From assembly GCA_021234155.1 (NCBI GenBank), contig JAJEKV010000839.1, positions 1-64,000 on the forward strand: a stretch of DNA of 64,000 nt, written 5' to 3'. Positions within the stretch are counted from its first letter, which is position 1. Every line of letters begins with the position of its first letter. The notes under the pieces were generated by a model. That model was given only the letters and a program-made list of their open reading frames with translations. It searched no databases and was not told the DNA's origin. The position numbers and the translations under genes were made by a program. Source of the DNA: Isoetes taiwanensis. Taxonomy: Eukaryota > Streptophyta > Lycopodiopsida > Isoetales > Isoetaceae. This document shows, piece after piece, positions 25,100-35,446 of this stretch.

Positions 25100-27447
25100 T
25101 CAATCCAAGGGGATCTGGCAAGAGCCTGAAAAGTAGGGATAAACGAGGAGGATGGGCAGTGGACCTGAGGCAGGAAGGGGAAAAGAATGGCAAAGGAAAC
25201 ACAGATGGAAACGAAATGGAGGTAGCAGAGGAGAAAGCCACGATAGAGGTGGGTACGATTCTGAGATATATGGTTATATGCAATGGCCTAAGAAGGTGGC
25301 AAGCCTCGAGGCGGATTCCTGGCTACAAATGCTCCCGGGGGGCGATATAGTAGACTATGTGATAGCAAATGAGAGGCAATAAAGGGAAATTGGAAAGATG
25401 GAGTTAGGAATGGCGTTAGAAGGAAGGGACCCTGACCCATCACTCTCCAAGATAAATGCGACAAAGGGGAAGAAAGCAGGAAAACCCGAGGCAAAGAATG
25501 AGTAGCGAGACCAAACTGGTAGTCAAATTCGAGAGAAACAGCAGTGGGAGCATTCATAAACACGGTAAAAAAAGAAAATGAGAGACAAAAAGTGGGGAGA
25601 GGAGGCTGAAGGGCGGAGGGAATGACATGAATGACATCTTGGAAGAAGCGGCACCGCTTGACGTCGGGAAAAGAAAAGAGGGAAGAAGGGCTATAGCATT
25701 TGAAGAGTCGGTATGGTTCGTGAAGCATGCATGGAACGAGGAGAAGGAAAGTCAAACAGGCAAAACTCACGAGGCGGTAACAAATATGTGAAGGTCTTGA
25801 AAAGAAAAAGTTCAAGACACGAAAAACTACCAATGGGGACTGGCAGGGGACTTGAAAAAAGGCCTAAAAGTGCGGAACAATAAAAAAAAGGCTCAAAAAC
25901 AAAAGCGAATGGCCCGGGGAGGAGGGAAGAAAGCGGAGTAGAAATAAGTGGACAAGATATGGGCGATCTATACAAAGCGACGCACCAATCATGGCCCCGG
26001 AAGGTAGACACAAACCTTCCTTCTCGAGGAAAGAGGTGACATGGGCACTAAACAAGATGTGGCAAATAACAAGGCCGGTTTATATGAATTTGGCTGTTGA
26101 GATGTTGAAATGTGTAGAAAACCGGATAGTAGGGATCATAACCGGGGATAGGTTCAATGCGTTTATACGTTTTATCACGAATCATTATGAATTGTATAAT
26201 CTGACACATATTTCTTGCGTATAAAAGCGTAAAAATACGGCAAAAAATTCCCGTCGGAATTTACCCGGCGTCTGGCGAAAACAAGCGATGGCGTCTGGCG
26301 AAAATTTTTCGGTGTCACCAGTGAAAAGCGTCGTGACCAAATTTTTTTTTTTTTTTCAGCGATCTGTGAAAACTTTAACGTCGCGAAGTATTTTCGGCGT
26401 CTGGCGATCTGAAAATGGCGTCGTCTGAAATTCAAAAACCGGTTTAAAAAATTTTTTTTTTTGGCGAATTTTGCGTCTGTGAAAATAACGTGATCGGCGT
26501 CTGGCAATTTTACCGGCGTCTTGGCGATCTGAAAGGTTCGCGTCGCAGCGAAAAAAATCTTTTTTTAAATCCGGTAAAAAAAAAAAAAAATTTTTTTTTT
26601 TTTTTAATTTCAATACGCGAATTCTTACCTCTTGTGAATACTTTTTTTGCTGCGTTCGGCGTACGCGGAGTTTTCAAGTTTATGCGCAGCGAAAAATTTT
26701 CGGCGTCGCAGCTTTCCGCGAAGCTTGCTTGAAATTTTTTCCGTGCGGCCCGGTTTTTATCACGTTAAATCGTCATTTTGTTAAAAATCGTATTTTTTGA
26801 CTTTTATCGTCGAGGAATTTTAATTTTATGCGTATAGAACCTATCGATCATATAAGAGTTATTCAATGAGGTAATACCTCGGGCCTACGGAAAGATGGCG
26901 GTTAATAAAGTAATTCGCTCCATAAAGGAAAGCGAGAGAAGAACCGAGTAATTATAGGACCATCATGGTGATTCGGTATTCGCGCGAAATGGTTAGGGAA
27001 AGCATTAAATCAGCGAAAATTTGGCGCAGAAAGAGGCTTCGCTAAAGGCGGTGCGGTTTTAGGCCGGTACCGACTTCGAGGAACCATCGGTGACTCAGGA
27101 TAATGATAGAGCACAAGGAGAGTAACAAGAAGATCATATCTCGCCGTAGACTTTAAAAAGCCGACCACGGTACCGGAGATAAACTCCTACTTAGACTAAT
27201 GGGACTAAGAGCACGGAAGGGCTAGTAGGATCAATTGCAAGGCTATATCAAAAGGTATATGCCAAAATAGAGGGGAAGGAAGCAATAGATTGCGACCACG
27301 GGGAGTAAAAAGCAAGGATGCCCACTATCACCCACACTTTTGGGATATACATAGATGCCCTGAGGAATTTTTTAAGGAAAAGAGGGAGGCAGGGAAGCAC
27401 CAATGATAGGAGAACAAAGTCCCAATAATGCTATATCTTGGATGACT
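25100..27447 (+). pseudogene. LINE ORF2 remnant with reverse transcriptase
   Basis: The plus strand is purine-rich and carries scattered pieces of a non-LTR reverse transcriptase. At 26000-26160: FSRKEVTWALNKM and GIITGDRFNAF. At 26880-27000: YGKMAVNKVIRSIKESERRTE and REMVRESI. At about 27150: VDFKK, then DKLLLRLMGLRARKG and a RLYQKVYAKI segment. At 27310-27370: QGCPLSPTL and IYIDALRNFL. At 27435: YL and DDS one base out of frame, the catalytic box. Stops and frame changes separate the blocks. The RT type (QGCPLSPTLF-IYID) differs from the L1-type LINEs elsewhere in the window. The gene is split by a CpG-rich insertion and ends where a CACTA terminus begins. Confidence 0.75.
26170..26850. repeat. 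CpG-rich insertion inside the LINE
   Basis: GGCGTCTGGCGA or near copies occur five times (about 26264, 26290, 26395, 26493, 26513) between long A and T runs. The stretch is far richer in CG dinucleotides than anything around it. Left (TAAAAGCGTAAAAATACG) and right (complement TAAAAGTCAAAAAATACG) edges are partly inverted copies, suggesting a foldback or TIR element. It separates two parts of the reverse transcriptase. Element class unknown. Confidence 0.55.
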
Positions 27448-27990
27448 CACTACAAGAGGATAGGCTTTTTTGTGTCAAAGCCTGCGTCACTACCTTTTAA
27501 GGTTTGTCGGATTTGTGTCGAGCTTGAAAGTGACACAAATTAATTTGATTGCGTCAATACTTACCCAATCGTTATAGTTGTGTCAACAACAGCGTCATTT
27601 TGTCACATATTTGTGTCAAAATTTTATTACTTTTAAGTTAGCATTTGTAATGCCCGATTACATCATGTATTGTGAAAAGTTGTGACATAATTTAAGTAAG
27701 AATAACAATACGTTTATGTCACTATAACATCGCTAGTTCTAAAGTTTTGAGTTAATTTTGTAATGCTTTTGTGTCACATTTTATGATAGCTTCTTGTCAC
27801 CTTTTTAAAAGCGGCTTGTGTCATTTCACGATGCTCGGACACATCGGCAATTTTATATCAATTTTTCACATGTCAGGTTGGATCTTTGCCTGGTGGGCGT
27901 GGCGTTAAAATACTATCTATCTATTCTATTATATATTGTGGCACCATTATCATGATTGCGTCAAAAGTGTCAATATAGTGACATTAATGA
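27448..27990 (-). repeat. CACTA terminus and subterminal repeats
   Basis: Starting at CACTAC (27448), words of the form TGTGTCA, GTGACACAAA and TTTGTCAC recur more than ten times in both orientations. The repeated word differs from that of the 13 kb CACTA end (GCGTGACAAA), so these are two different CACTA families. Confidence 0.75.
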
Positions 27991-28860
27991 ATTAAATGCA
28001 TAGACATCTTGGCCGCAAAGGGGCTAAGTCCGGCCACGAATGTGCCACTAGCTAGTATGAGGAAAACAACATTGCAAATAAACATTTTATAGTATTCAAT
28101 TATTTGGCACACCATATTACATACCCTATTAGACCTTGACTTCAACCTCAATGCACACCATACTATGCACACCTTATTACAAACTATTAGTGCATTCTAC
28201 AAATGATCTTGCTGAAGCTTTGAAAAATGAAAAGCATCTCTAAGCAAAAAGGCGGGGTTCAAGAAGATAAGTATGGACACCTTCGACTTGGGAGCATTCT
28301 GGGCCTATCATTTACAAGTTCCCCAAATTATACACATATGCATATATGTTCTTAGGTGTTATACAACTAAATAAACTACAAGAAAAGCAATTTAGAAGCG
28401 GACTTTTACATAATATTCAACATAATTGTCATAAAGCATTGGCGGTCTTCAATATCATGCTCAATATCGTCCAACTCATTCGTCATCCAAATGTAAGCAC
28501 AAATTTGTATGCAAATTAAAAATGTGAAGCAATGCTTGGAACTTCTTGCGTCTTCAATATGGTCATCACTAATGCCATTGTCCTTAGTTGCCCTTCTTCG
28601 ACCTCATCTTATGGAGGAGAATTCATCATTGGAGGTCGAAAAATAAAATCGATTATCTCCTTCATTTATATCATCATTAATATCGATGGTTCGGGGTAAT
28701 GAATCATTTTCACCTTCATTATCCCATATAGGTGTAGTATTGCCTTCGATAGTATCGAGAAGTGTGATACATCAGCGATCCCTTTTATTACAAGTGTGAA
28801 ATCTATGCTATATAACAAGTTTGCCGATCTTCATCATGGGATATTGGTTCAATGTTGTCT

Positions 28861-29223
28861 TCAATTCTGAGATTTCCAATCACCATTGACGGGATCTTGG
28901 TTGAGAATGTATAGCGATCCACCAATCATTATTGTCGAGGGATGCGGATGAAAGAAGACTTGCTCAACTTGATTTGGAAAAACAAATGGCTCATCCATAT
29001 CCGTTAGCACTTTTGTGGAGTCAATCTCCATGAATCGGAAGCATGTGTTTTTATTGTTCTTCCCGACCTCTATAAACAACTCACGAACCACTTTGCTTTC
29101 AAGACATTTACATGAAATGTCCAGATGGTTTAACTCAATGATATTGGATATGGTTCCAACATAGCATAATTCACCATCAATAAGATTACGATCCCCTCTT
29201 GCTTGCTTGACTCTTTTGCTCAA
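28861..29223 (-). pseudogene. DUF4216-like segment of CACTA transposase
   Basis: The 120-residue frame contains LCYVGTISNIIELNHLD near residues 19-35 and DEPFVFPNQVEQVFF near residues 77-91, then a short tail. This pattern (an IIELxY/H stretch, a central Cys-containing strand, and EPFxxxxQxxQVFF) is that of DUF4216, found at the C-terminal side of TNP2-type CACTA transposases. It lies downstream of DUF4218, the usual order. The frame itself is open, but the exons around it contain stops and shifts, so the transposase as a whole appears inactive. Alternatively the defects are assembly errors in methylated DNA. Confidence 0.75.
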
Positions 29224-29529
29224 AGTGTGCCATGATTCGAGTCAAAAAGTAACTCTATGTTTATCAACATTGCGTCTGAAAGTGTTGTACGTAAGCCCAC
29301 ATAGATGTATGAAATCGCCTAAATAACAAAAGTGTAATTAGCAAAATCAAGTTTTCCAAACTTATTATATTTTCAATATATGATTTTTTGATGAAAGAAA
29401 ATAAATACTTTCATATCATACCTTTTTATTGTATCCAATAGCAATCTAGTAATCATCATCAGGAATGACTTGTCCACTATCTCTTGCTTCATCCATACGA
29501 GCTAATAACCAATTGGTGGTCATGGTGTG

Positions 29530-29925
29530 CGCTTAAAGCACATTGTTCAATTGTTGAACCACGTCACGTGTGAGCCATTCCTTTGTGCTTCCTCCTTTTT
29601 GCGTTCATACATGTCTTGCCAAGGTTGCAAAGTTGTTGTGTTATTTATGATGAAGGCATTTTCTGAGCGAAACATTTCATCGGTTAGATTACGCTCCACA
29701 CCATTGCCTTGTAAAACTTCGATATAATCTCATCGCCTCTTTTTCCTCCCACATTTTAAGGCCATCGGATTGCATGCAATGGTCACATCATTCAAGAAGA
29801 AAAGAGTTTGGTATGAGATGACCTTGACCCATACACCCTTATAAGCTTAGCCATTTGGCGTACAAATCCTTTGAGCACCTTCATATAACGCTCGAAGAAG
29901 AACATCCATCGTGCTGGGGCAGGTC
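29530..29925 (-). pseudogene. DUF4218-like segment of CACTA transposase
   Basis: On the minus strand 29860-29925 encodes RWMFFFERYMKVLKGFVRQMA, the hallmark of DUF4218 (an RWMxxFERYxxxLKxxVR core). After stops, frame pieces continue with HFYKAMVWSV-like and RNGSHVTWFNN stretches in changing frames, which fit the later part of the same domain. Several frame breaks show it is not translated as one piece. It lies between the TNP2 segment and DUF4216, as in intact En/Spm transposase genes. Confidence 0.75.
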
Positions 29926-30377
29926 AAGCTAATTTAATCTCATTTGGAATCTGTATTAATAAGTGCACCTACATCAATGTCATCATCTCATCTCATTAGT
30001 TAGCAAAATATATGCATGTCAACATGGAAAAAAATTCATTCTTGTAGATCTAAGAAGCTAGTAGGGAACTCCTTTTCAATATCACATAAAAGTAAAATAG
30101 CTTCCTCCTCCATCTTTGTAATCTCAGAGACATCAATTTCCTTTGAGGATACCCATCTCACGAATTTTCCTAATCGGTATATAATACTCCCTATTGCCAG
30201 TGTTAAATAGTTTCCAATGACGCATGGAAGAATATGCTACAACAACAAGCAATAGTTCAACGCGTGCAACTATGTAATTCCAATCATTAAAAGTGAAGAA
30301 TAAATTATCTGAAGAAATTTGTGCCAATCGTGTGTTTTCAACCCACTAAGATCTCCATCTTTTGTAAATGCTTTTCT

Positions 30378-30560
30378 TAGGAAGGAAGGAAGGAAGGTAT
30401 TTTTATAGTCCACGGAGACCAATGGGTCTATAGGACCAAATACAAAAGCTTGACAAAGCGGATTACTACCGGGTTAAAAACCCCTGCATACGAAGGGTTT
30501 TAGAGGAAAATGGCGACAATCGGCCTGGCGACAAACTGTTCCAATATACGAAATGCAAAA
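30378..30560 (-). repeat. SINE-like short repeat, (GGAA)n tail
   Basis: The plus strand reads AGGAAGGAAGGAAGG, then TTTTTATAGTCCA, GGAGACCAATGGGTCTATAGG, a TTACTACC segment and a hairpin region AAAACCCCTGCATACGAAGGG. This is the same order as the copy at 56530-56720. The simple repeat marks the 3' end, so the element is on the minus strand. Confidence 0.7.
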
Positions 30561-30879
30561 ACACACAAATATACACACTCATGTACCGTGTACCGTAGTG
30601 CGATCGCGGGCGGCGAGGCGGGAGCAAAGGTGGGCTCATGAGATCGATTACCTCTGAGATATCACGACCCGAGCCGCGTCTTGGCGGTATGTTCATCGGC
30701 AAATGTAGGGGCAAGTCCGGCCGTACTAAGGGAGCGTGTCGCCCGGATGCGGGCTGAATCTTTGGGCAACTCCCGAAAAGTGTGAGACTCATCCTCAATG
30801 GCACCCGTTTGGCTAGCAGAGCACATCTGGCGGGGCTCCCCAATCCTGCCCGTCTCGATCACGAAGATGGTGGGATTTG

Positions 30880-31150
30880 TCGCGAATGGAGGCAATGAGT
30901 GCGCTTTTTCAGGGCGCTCTCTTGCCTCTCTCCTCGACTTTGGAAGACAATGTCCATCTGGTAGTATTTTGCCTAGTAAACTAAATTAATATTTTCATAT
31001 GTTAGTAATTATTAGTAATTATGTGCTTAAGAAAACACAAGTTATAAAATTTGTATATACATACCTGAAAAGCTCAGAGACGATGTTGTTGCTCCAACCA
31101 ACTTTATGTTGAAGGTTCAAAATTAGCAAACACGTGGCAAGATGAGACCG
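30880..31150 (-). pseudogene. TNP2 transposase segment with an intron
   Basis: On the minus strand an exon ending at 31065 encodes LQHKVGWSNNIVSELF and stops at CAG followed by GTATGT. An 84 bp intron follows, and the next exon starts at 30980 after TTTAG with LLGKILPDGHCLPKSRREA. The splice joins in frame. The pattern (K-x-GWSN, then LL, then LPxGxxLPxSxxEA) is that of the N-terminal part of transposase_21 (TNP2). Upstream and downstream the frame decays, and 30378-30560 is occupied by an inserted short repeat next to GC-richer sequence of unknown origin. Confidence 0.8.
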
Positions 31151-31394
31151 CTGCGCATTTGGATACAATGGGGTTGTCGCCTCATTGTGTAGGAATTCGC
31201 CTTATCCCTAAATCCATTGTCAAACTTCGTGATTTCCATCATCATAATCTTCTACGTTGATGGTGGAAAATAATTTGTAATGGTCTCATGTATCCGTCTG
31301 CCAATGAAATCTTGTTTGAATTTGATGGTTCTCCATTCAATGATTAATCTTAGGAATGAATATATAACATCATGGAGTAGTTGCCATGTTATGT

Positions 31395-31440
31395 TAGAGG
31401 TGCTATAATATAATAGAATAGAATAGAATAGGTTTTTAGC
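31395..31440 (-). repeat. Truncated SINE-like repeat, (GAATA)n tail
   Basis: ATAGAATAGAATAGAATAGG followed by TTTTTAGCGTCCACGG, the tail and adjacent few bases of the same family, with the body missing. It interrupts the TNP2 gene region. Confidence 0.5.
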
Positions 31441-31600
31441 GTCCACGGAACAAATGTGAAGGTGGAATTATAAAATCCTATAAAAAACCCGCGTACGACA
31501 TTCATTCCATTGTAAGCAATAATGCATATACTAAATAACGATTCAACACACCATGCAAAATGTTGAAGGAAAATAAAGCCATACTTATAATATCAAAGTC

Positions 31601-32859
31601 TCATAATAGGACCCCATCTCTAAGACGTTGAACTCTACGAGGAATGGGTCTTTTCCAATTATAATGAATTAACAACTCGTCACCAGGTTTTAAGCTACGT
31701 GTAGCACAAACAAGAACATAGGTTCCAACAATGGGACCCTCCATGTATTGTGGAATAGGTTCAATGCAATCTACTTCCACAAATTCTGCATTAGGAAGCA
31801 CACCATAAATGCCACAAGCATTGTTAATTAATCCTGCAACGTTGCCATGCAATTGTGGCCTCCCATCAACATATATCCGGGCATCTCGAGACTTAATCCC
31901 AGCCTCTCTCAATGATGCTGCATTTGATGCAATCCCATATGTTGACATGCTTGGTATCCATGAAGCCAATTCGTGCCACGTCCCCCAATCATAAGCAGGA
32001 CCTCCATAAGCCATCAACGTGACAGAATTATTTGTTTCAAGCACATTGACCGGTTCCATTATATATAAGCTTCTTCCTGCATCAGGTTTCAAAATGGATG
32101 GAGCTATCATGTACTTGCGGCCCCAGTAATAAAACTCTTGTAACATCGGAGGTAAGCTTCCTTTTAAACATCCATGCATCTTACGGTTATAAGGCACAGC
32201 GTTTTTCTAGCAAAACTTTCGGCATTGACATAATAAGGTCATTTTTAGACTCGTCATCATGATCCAAATCTAGAGTAGCAAATCGAGTTTTGATTTGCAT
32301 TGCTGCAGTGTTAGACCTAGTGCGGGCATGAGTACTTGATCTGAGACTATGGCCATGCAAAGCAAGGTCCTTAATGCTAGAATTTTGTGCTCCTTTTACT
32401 GAATTGATACCACTACATCTAGGTGGTTCATCATCTAACATAAATTTCCATGAGTATTTCTTCCCGACATAATAAACTGCAAATAATTAAAACAATCAAA
32501 TACATGTGCCAACTAATTGCATACATGTTGAGGAGGGGGTATATGTAGCATACCTCACTGGCCTCCTGCTCGAGCCGGCATTCTTCGTCACTTTGTTGCG
32601 GCCTGTTTCGCCACATGCCATATCTTGCCTCATGTTCTTGTCGAACATAAGAGCGTGTAGCACTACCACGACATGTATTGCACCAACAGCTTTCACGGTT
32701 GAGGTACAATGCCTCAACGGGGTTATTTCTAGGTTTCTTTCTGTGTCTTCGGCGGGTCGATAAAGAAGATGAAGATGAAGACGAAGGTGAAGACGAGGCT
32801 GCACGGCCTGGTAAATAATCATTTCCACTGCTGCTATTGCTTGTGCCACTATTGTTCAT
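31601..32859 (-). CDS. SET-domain-like protein in the CACTA element, possibly frameshifted
   Basis: Exon 1 (32859-32559) starts at MNNSGTSNSS, has a Ser-rich stretch and a basic patch (RRRHRKKPR), then CWCNTCRG with a later His and a Y..W pair, like the Cys-rich N-terminus of TNP2 proteins. An 82 bp intron (A|GTGAGG to TTTGCAG) joins in frame to exon 2 at 32476 (YYVGKKYSWKFM). Exon 2 reaches a stop at 32187, just after a five-A run. The next frame (32197-31601, 198 codons) contains PYNRKMHGCLKG, WHELASWIPSM, GLINNACG (122-129), PNAEFVEVD and LKPGDELLIHYNW (169-181), which match the second half of a SET domain. A one-base change in the A run would account for the break. The upstream TNP2 position suggests capture or fusion. 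Methyltransferase activity is not shown. Confidence 0.55.
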
Positions 32860-34546
32860 AGTGAGAAAACAACTGCGAAAATGCCACAACCACCATAATG
32901 GAAGAAAAGCAGCAATGCCAACATGCAACAAGAAATTAGAAATTGTAATGAATGTTAGCAATAGAGAAATTAACTAAAAACTTAGCTAATTTGTCACTAA
33001 AAATATGAATATAATGACCCTAGCAATGTTATTAACCTCCTAAATAATGACCTTATTAACCTTCAAAGTATACTTTTATGAAGACTCTAGCAATATTATC
33101 AATCTTTTTAATTTGGGATTTTCCGGTTTGACTAAAAAAGTTTTTGGAATTTTTCTTAGCCCCATTTCCTAAGATTTTGAAGGGTTTAGTGGCCGGAAAA
33201 AAATTCCGATTATCCAAAAATCGAAAAGAAATAATTTGTGGTTTTAGAGTTTCATTGCTTTTTCGATTTAGGTCAAGGTTTCTAGGTGGAAAATAATTTT
33301 CGAGGTTAGGCTAAGATATTCTAAGTTAGCACTGTAAGTAGTCCTTATTTTTTCACCGTGGAGGCGAAACACAGGACAAAGCAAAGAATACGAGTTGCCC
33401 ATGCCAAGCGGCACCTCCTGCTTATTTGAATCGGCCCTACTTCCTCTTCTTTGCACCTGAAAGCACCTTTGCTTGCCCTGGCCAGATCCGGATCCTTTGC
33501 AAATTGTAAAAGATTGAGAATTGCAAGGTCTGGTGTATATCTTGGTGTAGCATGATTACTTCCAGTATTCATGAGCTAGGTAAGGACACGATTTTGTTTT
33601 CATAACTCTGGTTCTATTCCTTAGGGGATTTATATTTTTTCTGGCCTGGCATATTAGGCAGAATATGTTTTGAAGGAGCCCTTTTCTTTGTAAGCGTAGC
33701 TTACTATTTGCATAGAGATCGGATGCTCTTTTTTACAATTTATAAGCAGTTGATATGTACGAATCTCTACTCATCACGTGTCTCCTCTTTCTAGGTTCTC
33801 TCTCTTCAAATAATGACAAGAGACTGACATTCAGTTCTCTGAAATGCTTGATGAGTACAAAAATCCCTAGGATACGTGCTCTTCATCCATCTGCTCCATT
33901 TTGATATGTGCTCTTCGCATGTCTCTGTCCTTGGTAAGAACCGAATCAATTTGCTCTTTGAAGTAGGCCCATTTCTTCTTTACCCATGTTGTTTTATTAT
34001 ATTTGAAAGGGTTGTCCGCAGTTCAAAGATTTTTCAGATTTGCGAAAATCAGGTTAGGGGTAAACCATTTGAGAATAAACATAGCGATTTAATATAGTCT
34101 CATGTTCTACCTTCCAAGTTCTGGATAAAATTATGCATCAAAATCCGAAATAAAGGTTAAGACCTTGATCCTTTACTGCAGATAAGGGATTAGCATAATA
34201 AGAACAGTTTTGGAAATAACAAATATAGAGCAATGCTTGCTATTTGAGTTCAATGTGTTATTTTTCACAAACTTCTCTTCTGTATTTTCCTTTATGATTT
34301 GCATGCTGAGCCTTTAGCGGCCCTTCCTGCAGATGTCGAGACGACATCCTGGCATCTGTTTAAGGAGCCCAATGGAGGCAGTGTATGTTGGCTAGATGTG
34401 GTGGAATCGCGTGGTTAAAACTTGCATGCACTAAAGATGTTTAATTGAATTCCATGTCCGATTCAAAATTTGATATGGCATGGAATTGGCAACGAAACGT
34501 TTCCTGTGATATACTTCTGCCTATGGTATTTGGGCGATATTGTTTT

Positions 34547-35446
34547 ATTCTTCATGATTGTATTCTTGCATGGGCTAAACTTTGTGTTTTATTGTGCAGA
34601 GTTGTTCTTCACAGTTCATTTGGAGTTTGTTTTTTATGTGGCAGTCTGGGCATATTGTGCTATGTATCAGGTTGGTAATTGTGTTCTAGCTTATTTGTGG
34701 TTAGCATGCATTGAATTGTGAATCCCATTAAATGTTCTTTCCTTTCGACACGATTGAGTGTATAATCGGATAGATTCCATGTAGTAGAGGTTCTATTGAG
34801 CATACCTAGGTCTTCGAGGTTTCGCTTTAGATGCGGTGCGAGGATTGGATTCTCGTTTTTTTTATTGACTTAGTCGGTTTATTGATTCTTAACCACATGG
34901 ATTTGGAGTTTTTAAGATGAGCATGCATGGATTTGAAAGTTGATGAATGTGAGCTCACGAACCATAAAAGGTTAGGGTATAAGTGATTTTATTTCCTTCT
35001 TGAAAGCGACCCTCTGTTTTGTTGTGCTATGTTTCTCATGGAATTCTAAAGGTCTTCCAATGGTAAGATATGTCATGGAGGTTTGGTTCTTGACTTATTC
35101 GCTTGCAAATACAATACAGGTGGGTATTGATGCCTTTCTTCTCTACATAAATTCTCTTCCGTATTTTCCTTTACGATTGTTGTTCATGCATGATTTTCCT
35201 TCTCCCTTTGTATTATCCTTCATGATTGTATTCTTGCATGGGCTAAACTTTGTGTTTTATTGTGCGAGTGTTCTTCACAGTTCATTTGGAGTTTTTTGTT
35301 TTTTGTAGTCCGTGGCGGTCTAGGCATATTGTGCTATGTCTTGGTAATTGTGTTCTAGGCCATTTATGGTTTGCATGCATTGAATTGTGAATCCCAGCTA
35401 TATGTTCTTACCTTCTTGACACCAGATTGAGTGTATAGTCAGATAG
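34547..35446. repeat. Direct duplication, 667 bp offset
   Basis: Bases 34547-34773 and 35214-35446 share CATGATTGTATTCTTGCATG, GGGCTAAACTTTGTG, GTTCTTCACAGTTCATTTGG and GCATGCATTGAATTGTGAAT in the same order. About 90% of positions match by eye. The spacer between them also holds a weaker copy of the preceding sequence (TCTCTTCCGTATTTTCCTTT at about 35152 against 34269). Confidence 0.85.

Larger units (their letters stand above)
27448..32960 (-). mobile_element. CACTA transposon, minus strand, with TNP2-type transposase
   Basis: The 3' end is at 27448, where the plus strand reads CACTACAAGAGGATAGG, a CACTA terminus, flanked by a possible 3 bp target repeat ACT. The next 540 bp are rich in TTTGTGTCA/GTGACACAAA words, the subterminal repeats. 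Reading leftwards on the minus strand are a Cys-rich exon, a SET-like frame, a TNP2 segment, a DUF4218 segment and a DUF4216 segment. TNP2, DUF4218 and DUF4216 in this order fit En/Spm transposase genes. Two (GAATA)n/(GGAA)n-tailed short repeats have inserted. The other terminus was not found, so the right limit is set by the last recognisable exon. Confidence 0.75.

Noticed and set aside
25288-25833. A 181-codon minus-strand frame
   Set aside because: It is the antisense of purine-rich LINE coding DNA; composition (Phe, Ser, Pro, Leu) is typical of such shadows.
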